A stretch of 39,587 bases of DNA, taken from a virus. The DNA lies in IMG/VR virus record IMGVR_UViG_3300037010_000715, positions 1 to 39,587 of that record. One strand, written 5' to 3'. A program made the position numbers and the translations under genes. How positions within the stretch are numbered: the stretch's first letter is position 1; each line of letters opens with the position of its first letter. Under the pieces are notes generated by a model, which saw only the letters and a list, made by a program, of their open reading frames with translations, did not search any database and was not told the DNA's origin. Shown piece by piece: positions 15,971 to 26,541 of this stretch.

Positions 15971-16903
15971 ATGTCAACATTATGCTCATGTACATCAACG
16001 TACAACAACACAGGCTTACCAAATTGTATTGGTGAGCTAATTAAAGACTCTCAAAAATTAATTATGGTTTCTCGCTACAACAATGCAGGAACTTTAAACA
16101 AAATTACATTACCAGCAACTTTAAATGCTGCTTATTTTAGCGCATTAGTTACAAATGCAGACCGCTCGGTTCGTTGGTATCCGTTACCAAAACACGTTAA
16201 CTCTGAAATTTCAAAAGATACTTCAGTATTTGAAACTGCAACCGATGGGACTAAGCAATTTATCCATGAAGGAGTAAGTAACTTTAAATGCACTTATTTT
16301 AGTAAACAACCATCTTTTTTATCAATTTTAAAAGGTGGAAGATGTACTGATATGGCTGTTTATATCGTCGATAAGAACGGGGCATTAGTTGGTTTATCTA
16401 ACAATGAATCAAATGTATTGTATCCATTCGCATTGAATAAAAATACAGCTGATGCTATTTACAAATGGGCTACTGCTTCAACTGGCTCTAACATAGAGTA
16501 TATGTTTGAATTTGATACTAATCAAAAAGATGAAGAGATTGTTAAAATTGATTCTGCAGATATGGTTTCAGTTAATTTATTAAACTTAGATGGTTTAATT
16601 GATGCTAAAGTTTCTTATACATCAACAGGGCAAACTTCAATGGTTGTAAAATTATTTGCAGTAGGCGGTTCGGTTGCAACTCCAGTGGCAATACAAGGGT
16701 TGTTAGCTGCTAACTTTGCTTTATACAACGTAACAACTTCTGGTGCAGTAACTGTTGTAACTGCTGTAGAAAGTACCGTAACGCCCGGCACTTATACTTT
16801 AACTTATGCCTCTCAAACGATTGGTAATGTTATTCGTTTAACTCCAAATTACGCTAAGTATGACTTTACAGATGTAATTGCTACTACTTCAGTTGTTGTT
16901 TAA
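15971..16903 (+). CDS. Putative major tail protein
   Basis: 310 residues. The N-terminal two thirds look like a tube protein, ending in a region with DEEIVKIDSADMVSVNLLNLDG. The last 90 residues form an Ig-like Thr/Val-rich domain, a common add-on of tail-tube proteins. It lies between neck genes and the small genes before the tape measure. A strong terminator 20 bases downstream fits a highly expressed virion gene. Confidence 0.6.
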   Translation: MSTLCSCTSTYNNTGLPNCIGELIKDSQKLIMVSRYNNAGTLNKITLPATLNAAYFSALVTNADRSVRWYPLPKHVNSEISKDTSVFETATDGTKQFIHEGVSNFKCTYFSKQPSFLSILKGGRCTDMAVYIVDKNGALVGLSNNESNVLYPFALNKNTADAIYKWATASTGSNIEYMFEFDTNQKDEEIVKIDSADMVSVNLLNLDGLIDAKVSYTSTGQTSMVVKLFAVGGSVATPVAIQGLLAANFALYNVTTSGAVTVVTAVESTVTPGTYTLTYASQTIGNVIRLTPNYAKYDFTDVIATTSVVV

Positions 16904-16923
16904 TCAAATAGGAATATAAACTT

Positions 16924-16954
16924 AAAAAGCCTTATCAAATCGGTAAGGCTTTTT
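16924..16954 (+). terminator. Strong intrinsic terminator after the tail-tube gene
   Basis: AAAAAGCCTTA (16924-16934) pairs perfectly with TAAGGCTTTTT (16944-16954) around a 9-base loop and runs into T residues. Probably separates abundant tube mRNA from weaker downstream tail transcripts. Confidence 0.88.
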
Positions 16955-16968
16955 TTAAAACTAAAATA

Positions 16969-17151
16969 ATGGAATATTATAAAGGAATTATACATATTGA
17001 GTCATCAAAAAGTATGACTAAAGAACAAATTTTTGAAGCGGTTAAAAGCGGATTAACTGAAGATTTTGAAGAGTTTTATTTAGGTTTAACGAAAGTAAAC
17101 GGAACTTATGAGAGCCTTGACAAACCTAGCACTAAGAGTAAAAAGTCTTAA
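16969..17151 (+). CDS. Hypothetical protein (60 aa)
   Basis: 60 residues with an acidic helical middle and a Lys/Ser tail. Its last 44 bases overlap the next gene in another frame. In siphophages this slot often holds small tail-assembly proteins; nothing more specific can be said. Confidence 0.6.
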   Translation: MEYYKGIIHIESSKSMTKEQIFEAVKSGLTEDFEEFYLGLTKVNGTYESLDKPSTKSKKS

Positions 17152-17554
17152 TGTAAATGATATGATTCATGAGTTAAGTGAAAACAACGACTTTATGGAT
17201 TTTATTATTGAACTAAATACTGTTAACCAACTTTACGATAAGGGAGTTAACTCTAAAGGTGACAGTATAGGTGAGTATTCGCCAATGACTAAAGGAATAA
17301 AACAAGAGGAGGGAAAGCCATACGACCACGTTACATTAAATGATACTGGAGCATTTTATGAGTCATTCAGAGTTTATTTAAACGGACAAAATCAATTTGT
17401 TATTACCGCCGATGTTATAAAAGATACAAGCGATTTAATAACGGATTGGGGCAAAGAGATACTAGGATTAAATGAAGACTCATTAAAGTTATTAAGAGAA
17501 AAGGCTAAGCAAATTTTGATACCATACGTTAAAAAAATAATACTTACAAGATGA
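17108..17554 (+). CDS. Conserved phage morphogenesis protein (putative tail completion)
   Basis: 148 residues with the pattern ELNTVNQLYDKGVNSKGDSIG, YSPMTKGIK and DHVTLNDTGAFYESFRV, which I recognise as a family common in Bacteroidota phage structural modules, probably a virion or tail-completion component. The start at 17108 keeps the family-like N terminus (ALTNLALRVKSLN) despite a 44-base overlap. The alternative ATG at 17162 would remove it. Confidence 0.65.
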   Translation: MRALTNLALRVKSLNVNDMIHELSENNDFMDFIIELNTVNQLYDKGVNSKGDSIGEYSPMTKGIKQEEGKPYDHVTLNDTGAFYESFRVYLNGQNQFVITADVIKDTSDLITDWGKEILGLNEDSLKLLREKAKQILIPYVKKIILTR

Positions 17555-17898
17555 TACTTTCTAAAACAACGGATATACTAACTATTAATTTAGGAGCGTC
17601 TAAAACGACTAACGAATTAGACTGTTACGTTATCAGTAATACTAACGGGGTAACAACTTCTAGTGTGTTTCATACGTCGGGATTAAATGCGGTTAATCTT
17701 GTTTTAGCAAGTACGATTAATAATAAATTATCTGAATTAGTTTTTTTAAACGTGTTTAATTCGGATACAATTACACATACGGTTATAATAAAATTAAATA
17801 CTTATAAAGTTAAAATATTTGAAATGTTAGTAGGTGATAGTATGACTTATTCAAATGGAATTTTTCAAATGTATGATGTTAAAGGAATAAAAAAATAA
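17551..17898 (+). CDS. Small beta-rich virion-like protein (115 aa)
   Basis: 115 residues starting in an ATGA overlap with the previous gene. Strand-rich, with TTDILTINLG near the start. It resembles small structural proteins of Bacteroidota phages that lie upstream of the tape measure. Specific role unknown. Confidence 0.55.
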   Translation: MILSKTTDILTINLGASKTTNELDCYVISNTNGVTTSSVFHTSGLNAVNLVLASTINNKLSELVFLNVFNSDTITHTVIIKLNTYKVKIFEMLVGDSMTYSNGIFQMYDVKGIKK

Positions 17899-17901
17899 AA
17901 T

Positions 17902-18342
17902 ATGTACGCTTCAATTGATGAAATGCCCATTTATAACTGGTTTAAATGTGTCGAATTAAAAGACTATTCATATTGTGCAAAGGATAGATTAAAATCGGAT
18001 TTAGAAGCATGTCAAATAAAGTTTAGTGAATTATACGCTGAGTATGTGGATACGTTTGGAATAAGTCAACAATTGCAAGATATTTTATGTTTACAAAACG
18101 AAATACTTGTACTAAAAATTGATATGGTACTTACAAATGATAGGGCGTATAAAACATTTATAGAATTAAAGGAATTAGAATTAGCCGATAAATTAAATGT
18201 AAAGCAATCAAAAACAAATACGGCAAAAGTAGCTATCGAAAAGTATTTAGGCTTTAGATTGAATGAGAAAGAGGTTACAGTTAAAGAATATTATGATTAC
18301 TTACAAGCGATAAAAGAAGATAATGGCAGAGCAACCAATTAA
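17902..18342 (+). CDS. Putative tail assembly chaperone (by position)
   Basis: 146 residues, helical, with ADKLNVKQSK and an acidic C terminus. It is the last gene before the tape measure and overlaps it by 20 bases. That is the place of tail assembly chaperones, which coat the tape-measure protein during tail assembly. I see no convincing slippery site for the frameshift typical of such genes. Confidence 0.45.
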   Translation: MYASIDEMPIYNWFKCVELKDYSYCAKDRLKSDLEACQIKFSELYAEYVDTFGISQQLQDILCLQNEILVLKIDMVLTNDRAYKTFIELKELELADKLNVKQSKTNTAKVAIEKYLGFRLNEKEVTVKEYYDYLQAIKEDNGRATN

Positions 18343-21124
18343 TAGTGACCAAATTATTGACCCTAAATTTTTAGATATTGCTATTGCAAAAGCTAACGAA
18401 TTTCTTATTGTAAATAAGGAGTTGACCGATGTATTAAAAACTAATTTAGGTATTACTAAACAATCTTTATCTAACATTAAGATAAATAATTCAGCCGATT
18501 TAAAACAACAAGCATTTTTAACGGCCGAGGCTGCAAAAGAATTAAAGAATTTAGAAGCATTAAAAAAAGCGGCGGCACAAACTGAACAGGCTTTACAAAA
18601 AGTAGAGCAAGAACGAATTAGAACAAATCGAGAACTTGCAAAAAGTGAAGCAGAATATAATAGGCAAATAACTAAAAACACTAAAGATGTCCAAGTTGCA
18701 ACAAATGCTTATGATGCATTAAAAAAGAAATACAATGACTTATCTCGTGCCCAAATGGAATTGGATGCAAGAGGTAGGAATACTGGCGTTGTATTTAGAG
18801 GTATTCAGCAAGAGGCTCTTAATCTTAGAGCTGAATTAGATAGAGTAGAGCAAGGCGCTGGACGTTTTCAAAGAAATGTAGGTAATTATACAAGTACATT
18901 TAATGGATTAGGAAACTCGGTTAATCAATTAACTAGAGAGATGCCAGCGTTTGCAGTATCAATGAATACTGGTTTTTTAGCTATATCAAATAACTTACCC
19001 ATATTTTTTGACCAATTACAAAAAATTAATGCTGAAAATGCTATTTTATTAAAACAAGGTAAACCAATTGAATCTGTATTTTCTAAATTAGGAGGTGCTA
19101 TATTTTCAATGGGTAGTTTATTAAGTGTTGGCGTTACACTATTGACTATATTTGGTGGAAAAATAGTAAAAGTAATTGGAAGCTTATTTGATAGCGCTGA
19201 TGCTTTTACGTTAAATGCAGAAGCTTTAAAAGAGTATACTGACGCCTTGAATAACGTGCAGAATGCACAGGACGATTTAGATAAATCAATTGGAAGCTTA
19301 CAAAAACAGTTAATTGCACAAGAGGGGTTAATTGGTAAGGCTGGTGATGCTCAATTAGAAGCATTAGATAAGTTAGGAGACCAATATATTGATAGGGAAA
19401 AGAAGCGTAAAATTGAAGTAGGTAAAATAATTACAGCTCAATTAAAAGATGGAGAAAAAGAAGTTGATATTGAGGTAAAAAAAGTAAATGGAATTACTGA
19501 AATAAGAAGAAAAGGAAGTGAAGAAGTTATTCGATTAAATGCTGATGCTAATAAAATTTTAACTAATTATTCTGGATTTTTTCATAAAGAAATACAAACA
19601 CAAAATGAAAAAGCAATTCAAGATAAATTAGATATTTTAAATCGTGAGGATGCTATTTATAAAAAGAAATTAGATGATGAATATGCCTACAGATTACAAA
19701 TAGATTACCAAGATTATAAAGCGGATAAAGCAAAGAAAAAAGCTAAAGAAAAAGACTTAATTGATTTAACGGATAGAATTATTAAGCAAAATATACTTAA
19801 TGAAAGTGATACAAAACAAAGAGCTGAATCAATGGCTAAGTTTGATGAACGCATAGCTATTAAAGAAGTTAACCGTATAAATGCAACATGGAAACAAAAA
19901 CAATTATTAATATTAGCTATTCAACAAGATACGATTAATAATTTAATTAAAATTGATGAAGATTATACTAAAAAAGAGCAAGATATTATTAATAAAAACT
20001 TTGAGGAAAAGAATGCTATTGCTGATATAAATATTAAAGCTACTCACAAAGTAATTGAAGATAATAGAGATTTTGAATTATGGACATTAGAACAACAATA
20101 TAATGAAGAAAAGGCAAAAGGAGATAAAGCTAGTAAAGCTAAATTAATAAAGCTTAATCAATTAATTTTAGACAAAAAAGCATTATTAATACAAGCCAGA
20201 GCCGATGAAGAAAAGGAAGGTAAAACAGACTTTGAAAAAACAGCTATTCAAAATAAAGCGGATATCGATATAAAGAAACTGAAATTAGATAGTCAAAAAA
20301 AGGATGCTGATGATAATGATAAATTTAGGGCTGAACAGTTAAAAAAAGATATGATTTTTGCATCTAAAATAATTGATGCAATTGCAAAAGCAGAAGCTGA
20401 AAAAAGCAAGGTAAGAGTTGAAGGTTTTGACCGTGCAATTAAAGACGAAGAAAAAAATATTGAAACTCAGAGAAATTTAGCGCAACGTGGGTTAAAAAAT
20501 ACTTTAGCAGAGGAGGAGGCTCGTAAAATTCAATTAGAACGCCAAAAAGAGGAGGAGAAACAAAAAGAAATTAAACGACAAAAGGCTTTAGCATTCTTTA
20601 AATTATTTGCTAGTTACGCTGAGAAAGACCCAAACACAGCCTTACAAAATGCATTAAAAGATACTATTATTGCTGAGGCGGTTAGTGCTGCATTTATTGA
20701 TGGTACTGAAAACGTTGGAAAAGATGCGCAATTTACTGGCAATAAATTTAAAAACGGTCAAGATGGTTATATTGCTAAATTCGACGGCGACGAAAGGATA
20801 ATTAACCCAGAGCAAAATCGAATGATTGGCAATTTATCGAATGAAGCCCTAGCGGATTTAGCATACAAGCATAATAACGGCTTATTAGATACTGCAAAAT
20901 ATGGAGTTATACAAAGCTCTGACTTTGGAAGTAATATCGCTAATTCAGCTTTATTGATGGCTACAATACAAACAAATAAACGATTAGAAAGTTTAGAACA
21001 AGCGATTAATAATAAACCAGTACCGAACTTTGAATTTGATAAATACGGTGACTTTATTAAAGAAGTTATTGAGGGAGGATTTACTAAAAGAACAACTATT
21101 ATACAAAATAAACCACGTATTTAA
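18323..21124 (+). CDS. Tape measure protein
   Basis: 933 residues, the second longest tail gene. Residues 1-190 and 410-760 are long charged coiled coils. A hydrophobic stretch around 255-285 (MGSLLSVGVTLLTIFGG) is the membrane-active type seen in tape measures. The C-terminal part has FDGDERIINPEQNRMIGN. It sets tail length and is ejected ahead of DNA. At roughly 0.15 nm per residue it predicts a tail of about 140 nm. It overlaps the preceding gene by 20 bases. Confidence 0.87.
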   Translation: MAEQPINSDQIIDPKFLDIAIAKANEFLIVNKELTDVLKTNLGITKQSLSNIKINNSADLKQQAFLTAEAAKELKNLEALKKAAAQTEQALQKVEQERIRTNRELAKSEAEYNRQITKNTKDVQVATNAYDALKKKYNDLSRAQMELDARGRNTGVVFRGIQQEALNLRAELDRVEQGAGRFQRNVGNYTSTFNGLGNSVNQLTREMPAFAVSMNTGFLAISNNLPIFFDQLQKINAENAILLKQGKPIESVFSKLGGAIFSMGSLLSVGVTLLTIFGGKIVKVIGSLFDSADAFTLNAEALKEYTDALNNVQNAQDDLDKSIGSLQKQLIAQEGLIGKAGDAQLEALDKLGDQYIDREKKRKIEVGKIITAQLKDGEKEVDIEVKKVNGITEIRRKGSEEVIRLNADANKILTNYSGFFHKEIQTQNEKAIQDKLDILNREDAIYKKKLDDEYAYRLQIDYQDYKADKAKKKAKEKDLIDLTDRIIKQNILNESDTKQRAESMAKFDERIAIKEVNRINATWKQKQLLILAIQQDTINNLIKIDEDYTKKEQDIINKNFEEKNAIADINIKATHKVIEDNRDFELWTLEQQYNEEKAKGDKASKAKLIKLNQLILDKKALLIQARADEEKEGKTDFEKTAIQNKADIDIKKLKLDSQKKDADDNDKFRAEQLKKDMIFASKIIDAIAKAEAEKSKVRVEGFDRAIKDEEKNIETQRNLAQRGLKNTLAEEEARKIQLERQKEEEKQKEIKRQKALAFFKLFASYAEKDPNTALQNALKDTIIAEAVSAAFIDGTENVGKDAQFTGNKFKNGQDGYIAKFDGDERIINPEQNRMIGNLSNEALADLAYKHNNGLLDTAKYGVIQSSDFGSNIANSALLMATIQTNKRLESLEQAINNKPVPNFEFDKYGDFIKEVIEGGFTKRTTIIQNKPRI

Positions 21125-21126
21125 TT

Positions 21127-23016
21127 ATGGCTACTAATATAAATTTTTACTTAAATTCAACACTTGTTAACCCTCCATTAAATTGGCAACAAATTGATAT
21201 TGAATTAAATTTTGATAAAGATAAAGCGAATTTACAAGGGCAAACATCTATTACAGAGTGGATATGGGTAAATGAGAATGCTGAATTTATAAACCAATGG
21301 CTTGAAGATGGTAAAACTACAGGCGTTGGAGTGTTGGAAGGCATACCGTTAACTATTGATGTTGAAAGAAGTGGTGTTGTTGAAAACGTATTCACTGGAT
21401 ATTTAGATTTAACAACGTGTTTATTTGGTACAAATAGATGCTCAGTAAAAGCAATTAAAACAAATGGAATTGATTGGTTAAATGATGTTGCTGATGGGTT
21501 TACGCTTGATTATTTAAAAGATATTGGATTAATAACAAGTTCAGATTATCAATACATGCCATATATTATTAATTCAGTTCCTAATTACGTTGAGGCTGCA
21601 GTTAGTGTCTTAGGTGTATATGTAATGGTAAAAGAAATTAAGACAGCCATTCAAAGGATATTAGATTTCGTTGTTGAGATACCTATCTATTATGTTTTTT
21701 CAACTTATATTAAGTTAATTCTTTATATTATTTACTTAATATTATTGATTATAGCATTGATAAAGCTGGTTAAAGCAATTATATTATTGATTATACAGCC
21801 TGTTAAATATCATGCTTGTATGTCGATTAAATCACAATTAGAGAAAGGTGCAAGTTATTTAGAGATGACATTTGAAAGTCCTATTTTAAATGAAGCCCCT
21901 TATAATAATGCTTATATTTTACCTCAAAAATATTTTAATCCAATTAATAAAAAAGAAAAGCAACTATTTGGATTTACAGAGCCGTCAATTACCCAGGAGG
22001 GGTTTTATAAAGGTACATTTGGTAACTTATTAAGAGAATGTAAGAAGTTATTTAACGCTAAAGTCATGATAGTTGGTAATAAAATTATGTTGGTTCGTGA
22101 TGATTATTCTACTTCAACAAATATTTATACACTTAATAGACCGTCAAATAACTACGATTATAGACATCCTACATTTAACGTTAATACAGACCAATTTAGA
22201 GCAAATTATTTAATATCATTTCAAACTGATAGCGTAGATAAAAATACAATTCAGGACTATTTAGGCACTTCATATCAGGTTATTTTAGAGCCATTAAGGG
22301 TAAATAATACGAATATGCGTTTAATGAAAGGGCTTGAAGAAATACGGTTAGAGTTCGCCTTAGCTAAAAGAAAGAATGATTTAACTGTTCCTGAAAATAT
22401 TTTAAATGAATTTTTAAAGATATTCGATGTTATTGCTGGAGCATTAGTAAAAGTTGTTAATGCTATTATTACAGTATTAAATAAAATCATTGCGCTTGTT
22501 AATAATATTCTAAAAAAATTAGCATCAATTGGAATTAAAATGAATTTCAAATTACCCGAGATCCCTAAAGTTGATATGCCTAATTTCAAAAGTATTTTTG
22601 CAAATAGAATAGGGATGTTGAAAATTGAAACTGACATTATCAGTGTGCCTAAAATATTTATTATGAATGTTGCTGGGGCATCTAAAAATAATAAAATTGA
22701 TGTTGCAAATGACCAGTATTTTAGCGGAAAATACATATATAATAACTTTCATTTTATTAATTCATTTGTGCCAAGTTCTGAAAAGCCAAACGCAAACCAA
22801 TATTATTTAGAAAGTTTTGAAAAGGTACCGTTTTCTTTTGCCGAATATGAACAAGTTAAAGAAAATAATAGTATATTTACAGACGACGGAGAAGATGCTA
22901 TTGTTGACTCTTTAAAATGGAATGTTTTTAATCAAACAGCCGATTTAAAGATAAGGATTAATAGACTTTATACTAATAATTTAAAAGAAACATTCTTAGA
23001 GCCTAATGGAAAGTAA
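21127..23016 (+). CDS. Tail-tip/distal tail protein with hydrophobic segments
   Basis: 629 residues directly after the tape measure, the position of distal tail or baseplate-hub proteins. The N-terminal 150 residues are beta-rich (INFYLNSTLVNPPLNW). Residues 155-226 form a very hydrophobic block with several potential membrane helices (IIYLILLIIALIKLVKAIIL), and a second one lies near 415-465. Hydrophobic inserts are unusual in a hub protein and may insert into the host envelope during DNA entry. The C terminus returns to beta-rich sequence. Confidence 0.6.
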   Translation: MATNINFYLNSTLVNPPLNWQQIDIELNFDKDKANLQGQTSITEWIWVNENAEFINQWLEDGKTTGVGVLEGIPLTIDVERSGVVENVFTGYLDLTTCLFGTNRCSVKAIKTNGIDWLNDVADGFTLDYLKDIGLITSSDYQYMPYIINSVPNYVEAAVSVLGVYVMVKEIKTAIQRILDFVVEIPIYYVFSTYIKLILYIIYLILLIIALIKLVKAIILLIIQPVKYHACMSIKSQLEKGASYLEMTFESPILNEAPYNNAYILPQKYFNPINKKEKQLFGFTEPSITQEGFYKGTFGNLLRECKKLFNAKVMIVGNKIMLVRDDYSTSTNIYTLNRPSNNYDYRHPTFNVNTDQFRANYLISFQTDSVDKNTIQDYLGTSYQVILEPLRVNNTNMRLMKGLEEIRLEFALAKRKNDLTVPENILNEFLKIFDVIAGALVKVVNAIITVLNKIIALVNNILKKLASIGIKMNFKLPEIPKVDMPNFKSIFANRIGMLKIETDIISVPKIFIMNVAGASKNNKIDVANDQYFSGKYIYNNFHFINSFVPSSEKPNANQYYLESFEKVPFSFAEYEQVKENNSIFTDDGEDAIVDSLKWNVFNQTADLKIRINRLYTNNLKETFLEPNGK

Positions 23017-23227
23017 TGAAGCTAAAATACATTTAGATAACATGATGAGTGGTATCAATGGTATAACCGCTATGTTAGATAGTGGTTTTGAAGGTCTTAA
23101 AAAAAATATGACTAACGAACAAGCTAAAGAATTTGAAACGGCTTTAAAAAATTCTAACTTAGATTCTCACATTGCAGAGTTTGAAAAAACAGCATTAGAT
23201 TTAAAATCAAAATTAAATATTGATTAA
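23006..23227 (+). CDS. Hypothetical helical protein (73 aa)
   Basis: 73 residues, alpha-helical, starting in an 11-base overlap with the tail-tip gene and sharing one base with the next. The tight overlaps support a small tail-assembly component. No family is recognised. Confidence 0.6.
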   Translation: MESNEAKIHLDNMMSGINGITAMLDSGFEGLKKNMTNEQAKEFETALKNSNLDSHIAEFEKTALDLKSKLNID

Positions 23228-26200
23228 TGGGAGTTTACGTTAATTCAATTACATATACAAATCCTTTAGATAGTAATCCTGTTAGTTGGCCATTATTAAA
23301 CGTTGGCGATGAGGTTTTAATTACTCATAATATTTCGGTTAAAGAATTTACATTAGCGTCAACTGTAACACCTTGGATTGTAAACAATACTGACGGTTAT
23401 ATTGGTACTGGTTGGATTACTGGTGGCGACTTTTCAAAATTAATGGTAGGCGATACTGTTATGCTTTGGAATTATAATTTAGGAGTTGTAAATATTGCAT
23501 CGGCTACAATTATTGACAAACTTTCAGCAACCGAAATAAGAATAAATACATCTGGAGGTTACCCGAATAACGACCCTTGGATTGAAAATGTTATGTCGGT
23601 TACAATGCCAATAACGGCTTTAACTTACAAATATAATTGGATTGAAAACGCAGAGGCCACTAACTATTATTCAAAAGTAGACGGAAGCACTCATAATGCA
23701 ACTATTACAGGGCTTAATCCTGCTGGGGCTGGTACTAATAAACCAATGGCATGGACTAATTCAGTACCATCTCAAATTGGAAGTGTTGTAGTTGATGAAA
23801 CAAGCCTTACAACAACATTAATTTATAGTTCAAACTTTGCTATTAAACATACAACTAGGGTGACTCCTACGATGTTAGCTGAGCAATGGGATGATATTTA
23901 CGCTGGAATAAAACCAGATTATTTCTTTAATCTTAATTGCTTAAAAGCTATTTTTTATTACCAAGCGTACTATTTTGTAACTGACCCTAATCATATTCAT
24001 ATTTTAGAAAGTGATACAACGTTAGGAAATACAGGACATTTTAACGAAAGTTGGAATACAAACTTAACGAATTATTATATTGAGAATATTATTTATACTG
24101 ATGTTGCAACTGCTACAGTAGTTTCAAAAGCAACATTAAAACCAACATTTACAGACTTTGAATTTTATGTTAGAAATACAATAGATAGTCCATTTGTTGC
24201 GGGACAAACGAGATTAATAGTTAATTTTGCTAAAGCCCCTTATGATGAGATAGAGTACCAAGGGAATTCAAGAGATTTAAAACATAACTTTGTTTGGGAT
24301 AGCAAATTATTAACATGTGCATTAGTTCCAGTTGCTGTTGACGGAGATAATTATTCAGACGTTAATATGCGTTCAATAAGTGGTTTAAAAGCTACTTATG
24401 TAAGTGCAACAAGTGTTAAAATAACAGGGCGTTTAGCTTTTACATCTCAAAGTATATCTGTTTTTGAAGAGTCTGAAGAACCTCGTTATATGTTTTGGGT
24501 ATCAGTTCAAGAAAGAGCAAAGGTAGGAGCTTTAAGCGATAGAGTAAATTTAAAAGTTGATTTTAGTAAATTCTTTTATCAAACTGATTTCCCTAATTTA
24601 ATTACTTATAACGTATCAAAACTTGTGCCTAGTACAGTAAATACATTAGCGACTGGGTATGTAGCCATAAACGATACATTTTCGGAGGATGAGATTGTGG
24701 GATATAATCAAGTAACTGTAGGAACTGACCCATTAGTTACATCATGCTTATTAACTAAATTTACTGGTCGTATTATCGCTAAAAATTATACAACAAATGA
24801 AGAATTTACTTTAGAAAGTAAAACATTATTATTACCAGCTACGCCAATAGTTAGTGGATTTCAAAACTTTAATTTATCACAGCCTCGTAATTTTCATGTT
24901 CCAACTACTGAAATAAGAAAAAATATAAAAGCTAAGGCAGACACAACGCTAGGCGATTATACTTTTGCGTTTCCGTTTTTAGTGCGTTGGGAGTATTGGA
25001 AAAGTTTACTATCTGTTAATTCATTTTTCTTTGATTCGACAAAACCTTTAAACGGATTTAACCACCAATGGACACGATTTAATAATAATGCTTATGCTGG
25101 TGATTGGTATCTTAAATATGAGTGTGAAATTTCAGCTAAAGTAAATGGAAGTAATGCAAGTTATATAGGTGGTTCTTCATTTACAAATTTTGATAGAAAT
25201 TTATCAATCACTGGAATATCAGGAGTTATTGATACTTATGATGCATCGACGTTAACCGCTTTAGTTAGTGGTGGTGTTAAATATATTTTAGGGTATGCAA
25301 ATACTAGAGTAAAAGCAACATTTACAAGGGATATTGCATGGACAAAGCCAACAATAATTATAGGAATTGAAGTTTTTGAGTCTGGTGGAGTTGACGGAAA
25401 ACGTCGCATACATTCTGATTGGGCTAGTGATTCAGATACTTGGTTTATTCCTTTGGCTGGAGTTGGTGCTAATAAAGTAAAAGTAACAACTGCTGGAGGC
25501 GTAACTTATGGTGAGTGTGATTTAGATTTCACTAAAATATCGGCTTTAGTTGGTTCACCTAAATGGAAAATAACAGGTAGGGTTTATGATACAGTAGGGG
25601 CTACTTTGTCAATAACTGATGGCTTTGGATATTTAAGAAGTCAAAATGTATTTATGATTCCTACTGATCCTATTCCTACTGAAACAATAGTTACTTCTCA
25701 TGTTACTACTGATTGTTGTAGCGATTTAGTTTGGCGTGTTTTAGCTGATGCGGATTCAACTTTAGATTTGAAAAATGACAAAACATCATTCTTACAATGG
25801 TTTAATAAAGACGCTATAAATACTGCGGTTGTAAAATTAGTTAAGCCAGATTTAACAGAGGTTACTTTAACAGCATCTACACTTTACGGTACGCCTTACG
25901 ATTACGGATTTAAAACAAATAGTAAGAATGAAAAATTAGTAGGCTATTTAATTGACTGGCATTTGATTTTATTAGCGTTTGGCGATGGTATTTATTCGAT
26001 TAAATTTTATGTAACTACTATTTTTGGAGGCGCTAAAACAATAACTGAAAAATCGTATTGCTTAAAACAATATACTGAAGCGAGAGCAGACGGAACAGTA
26101 AGAGTTGAGTATAATCAAAAAGGGATGTTAGGGGATAGTAAAATAGATGAGTTACTTCGTGATTATGCTGACTTGACATGGTACCAACAACATCGTTTTG

Positions 26201-26541
26201 ATGGGGTATTTCACTACACTAATTCGACTTATAAAAGTGAGGATATTCAATATAAAAACGGTCAATTAGTTACTGTAGAAGATGAACAATCAGCAGAATT
26301 TTCTTTAAAATTAAAAGGAATACCATCTTTTAAACATGATATTTTAAGAACTGATATTTTAATGGCTGATGAAACATTGATTACTGATTATAATATTCGT
26401 AACTTTGATAATTATTTTAAGAAAAGTGTAAAAAAGAGTGGAAGTTATGATCCTAAATGGTATCCTTTACAGTCAGATATTGCGCCAGTTGAATTGAAAT
26501 TTAAACAAGCATTTAATAATTTAAAAAAATTTAGAAGTTAA
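23227..26541 (+). CDS. Large tail protein (putative host-recognition component)
   Basis: 1104 residues, the largest protein here, almost entirely beta-rich with many Thr, Asn, Tyr and Trp, as in tail-tip and receptor-binding proteins. A DCCSD cysteine cluster lies near residue 827. The C-terminal 200 residues differ, with charged segments and SYDPKWYPLQSDIAP. Between the hub gene and the fibre genes, it probably forms the side or tip of the tail. No enzymatic motif is visible. Confidence 0.6.
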   Translation: MGVYVNSITYTNPLDSNPVSWPLLNVGDEVLITHNISVKEFTLASTVTPWIVNNTDGYIGTGWITGGDFSKLMVGDTVMLWNYNLGVVNIASATIIDKLSATEIRINTSGGYPNNDPWIENVMSVTMPITALTYKYNWIENAEATNYYSKVDGSTHNATITGLNPAGAGTNKPMAWTNSVPSQIGSVVVDETSLTTTLIYSSNFAIKHTTRVTPTMLAEQWDDIYAGIKPDYFFNLNCLKAIFYYQAYYFVTDPNHIHILESDTTLGNTGHFNESWNTNLTNYYIENIIYTDVATATVVSKATLKPTFTDFEFYVRNTIDSPFVAGQTRLIVNFAKAPYDEIEYQGNSRDLKHNFVWDSKLLTCALVPVAVDGDNYSDVNMRSISGLKATYVSATSVKITGRLAFTSQSISVFEESEEPRYMFWVSVQERAKVGALSDRVNLKVDFSKFFYQTDFPNLITYNVSKLVPSTVNTLATGYVAINDTFSEDEIVGYNQVTVGTDPLVTSCLLTKFTGRIIAKNYTTNEEFTLESKTLLLPATPIVSGFQNFNLSQPRNFHVPTTEIRKNIKAKADTTLGDYTFAFPFLVRWEYWKSLLSVNSFFFDSTKPLNGFNHQWTRFNNNAYAGDWYLKYECEISAKVNGSNASYIGGSSFTNFDRNLSITGISGVIDTYDASTLTALVSGGVKYILGYANTRVKATFTRDIAWTKPTIIIGIEVFESGGVDGKRRIHSDWASDSDTWFIPLAGVGANKVKVTTAGGVTYGECDLDFTKISALVGSPKWKITGRVYDTVGATLSITDGFGYLRSQNVFMIPTDPIPTETIVTSHVTTDCCSDLVWRVLADADSTLDLKNDKTSFLQWFNKDAINTAVVKLVKPDLTEVTLTASTLYGTPYDYGFKTNSKNEKLVGYLIDWHLILLAFGDGIYSIKFYVTTIFGGAKTITEKSYCLKQYTEARADGTVRVEYNQKGMLGDSKIDELLRDYADLTWYQQHRFDGVFHYTNSTYKSEDIQYKNGQLVTVEDEQSAEFSLKLKGIPSFKHDILRTDILMADETLITDYNIRNFDNYFKKSVKKSGSYDPKWYPLQSDIAPVELKFKQAFNNLKKFRS

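Noticed and set aside
16969-17554. Programmed frameshift between the two overlapping genes before the tape measure
   Set aside because: The overlap is 44 bases, but I see no convincing slippery heptamer there and the second protein has a plausible N terminus of its own.
22275-22752. Minus-strand frames within the tail-tip gene
   Set aside because: They mirror an AT-rich, hydrophobic plus-strand coding stretch and have no promoter or family resemblance; all are shadows of the plus-strand gene.
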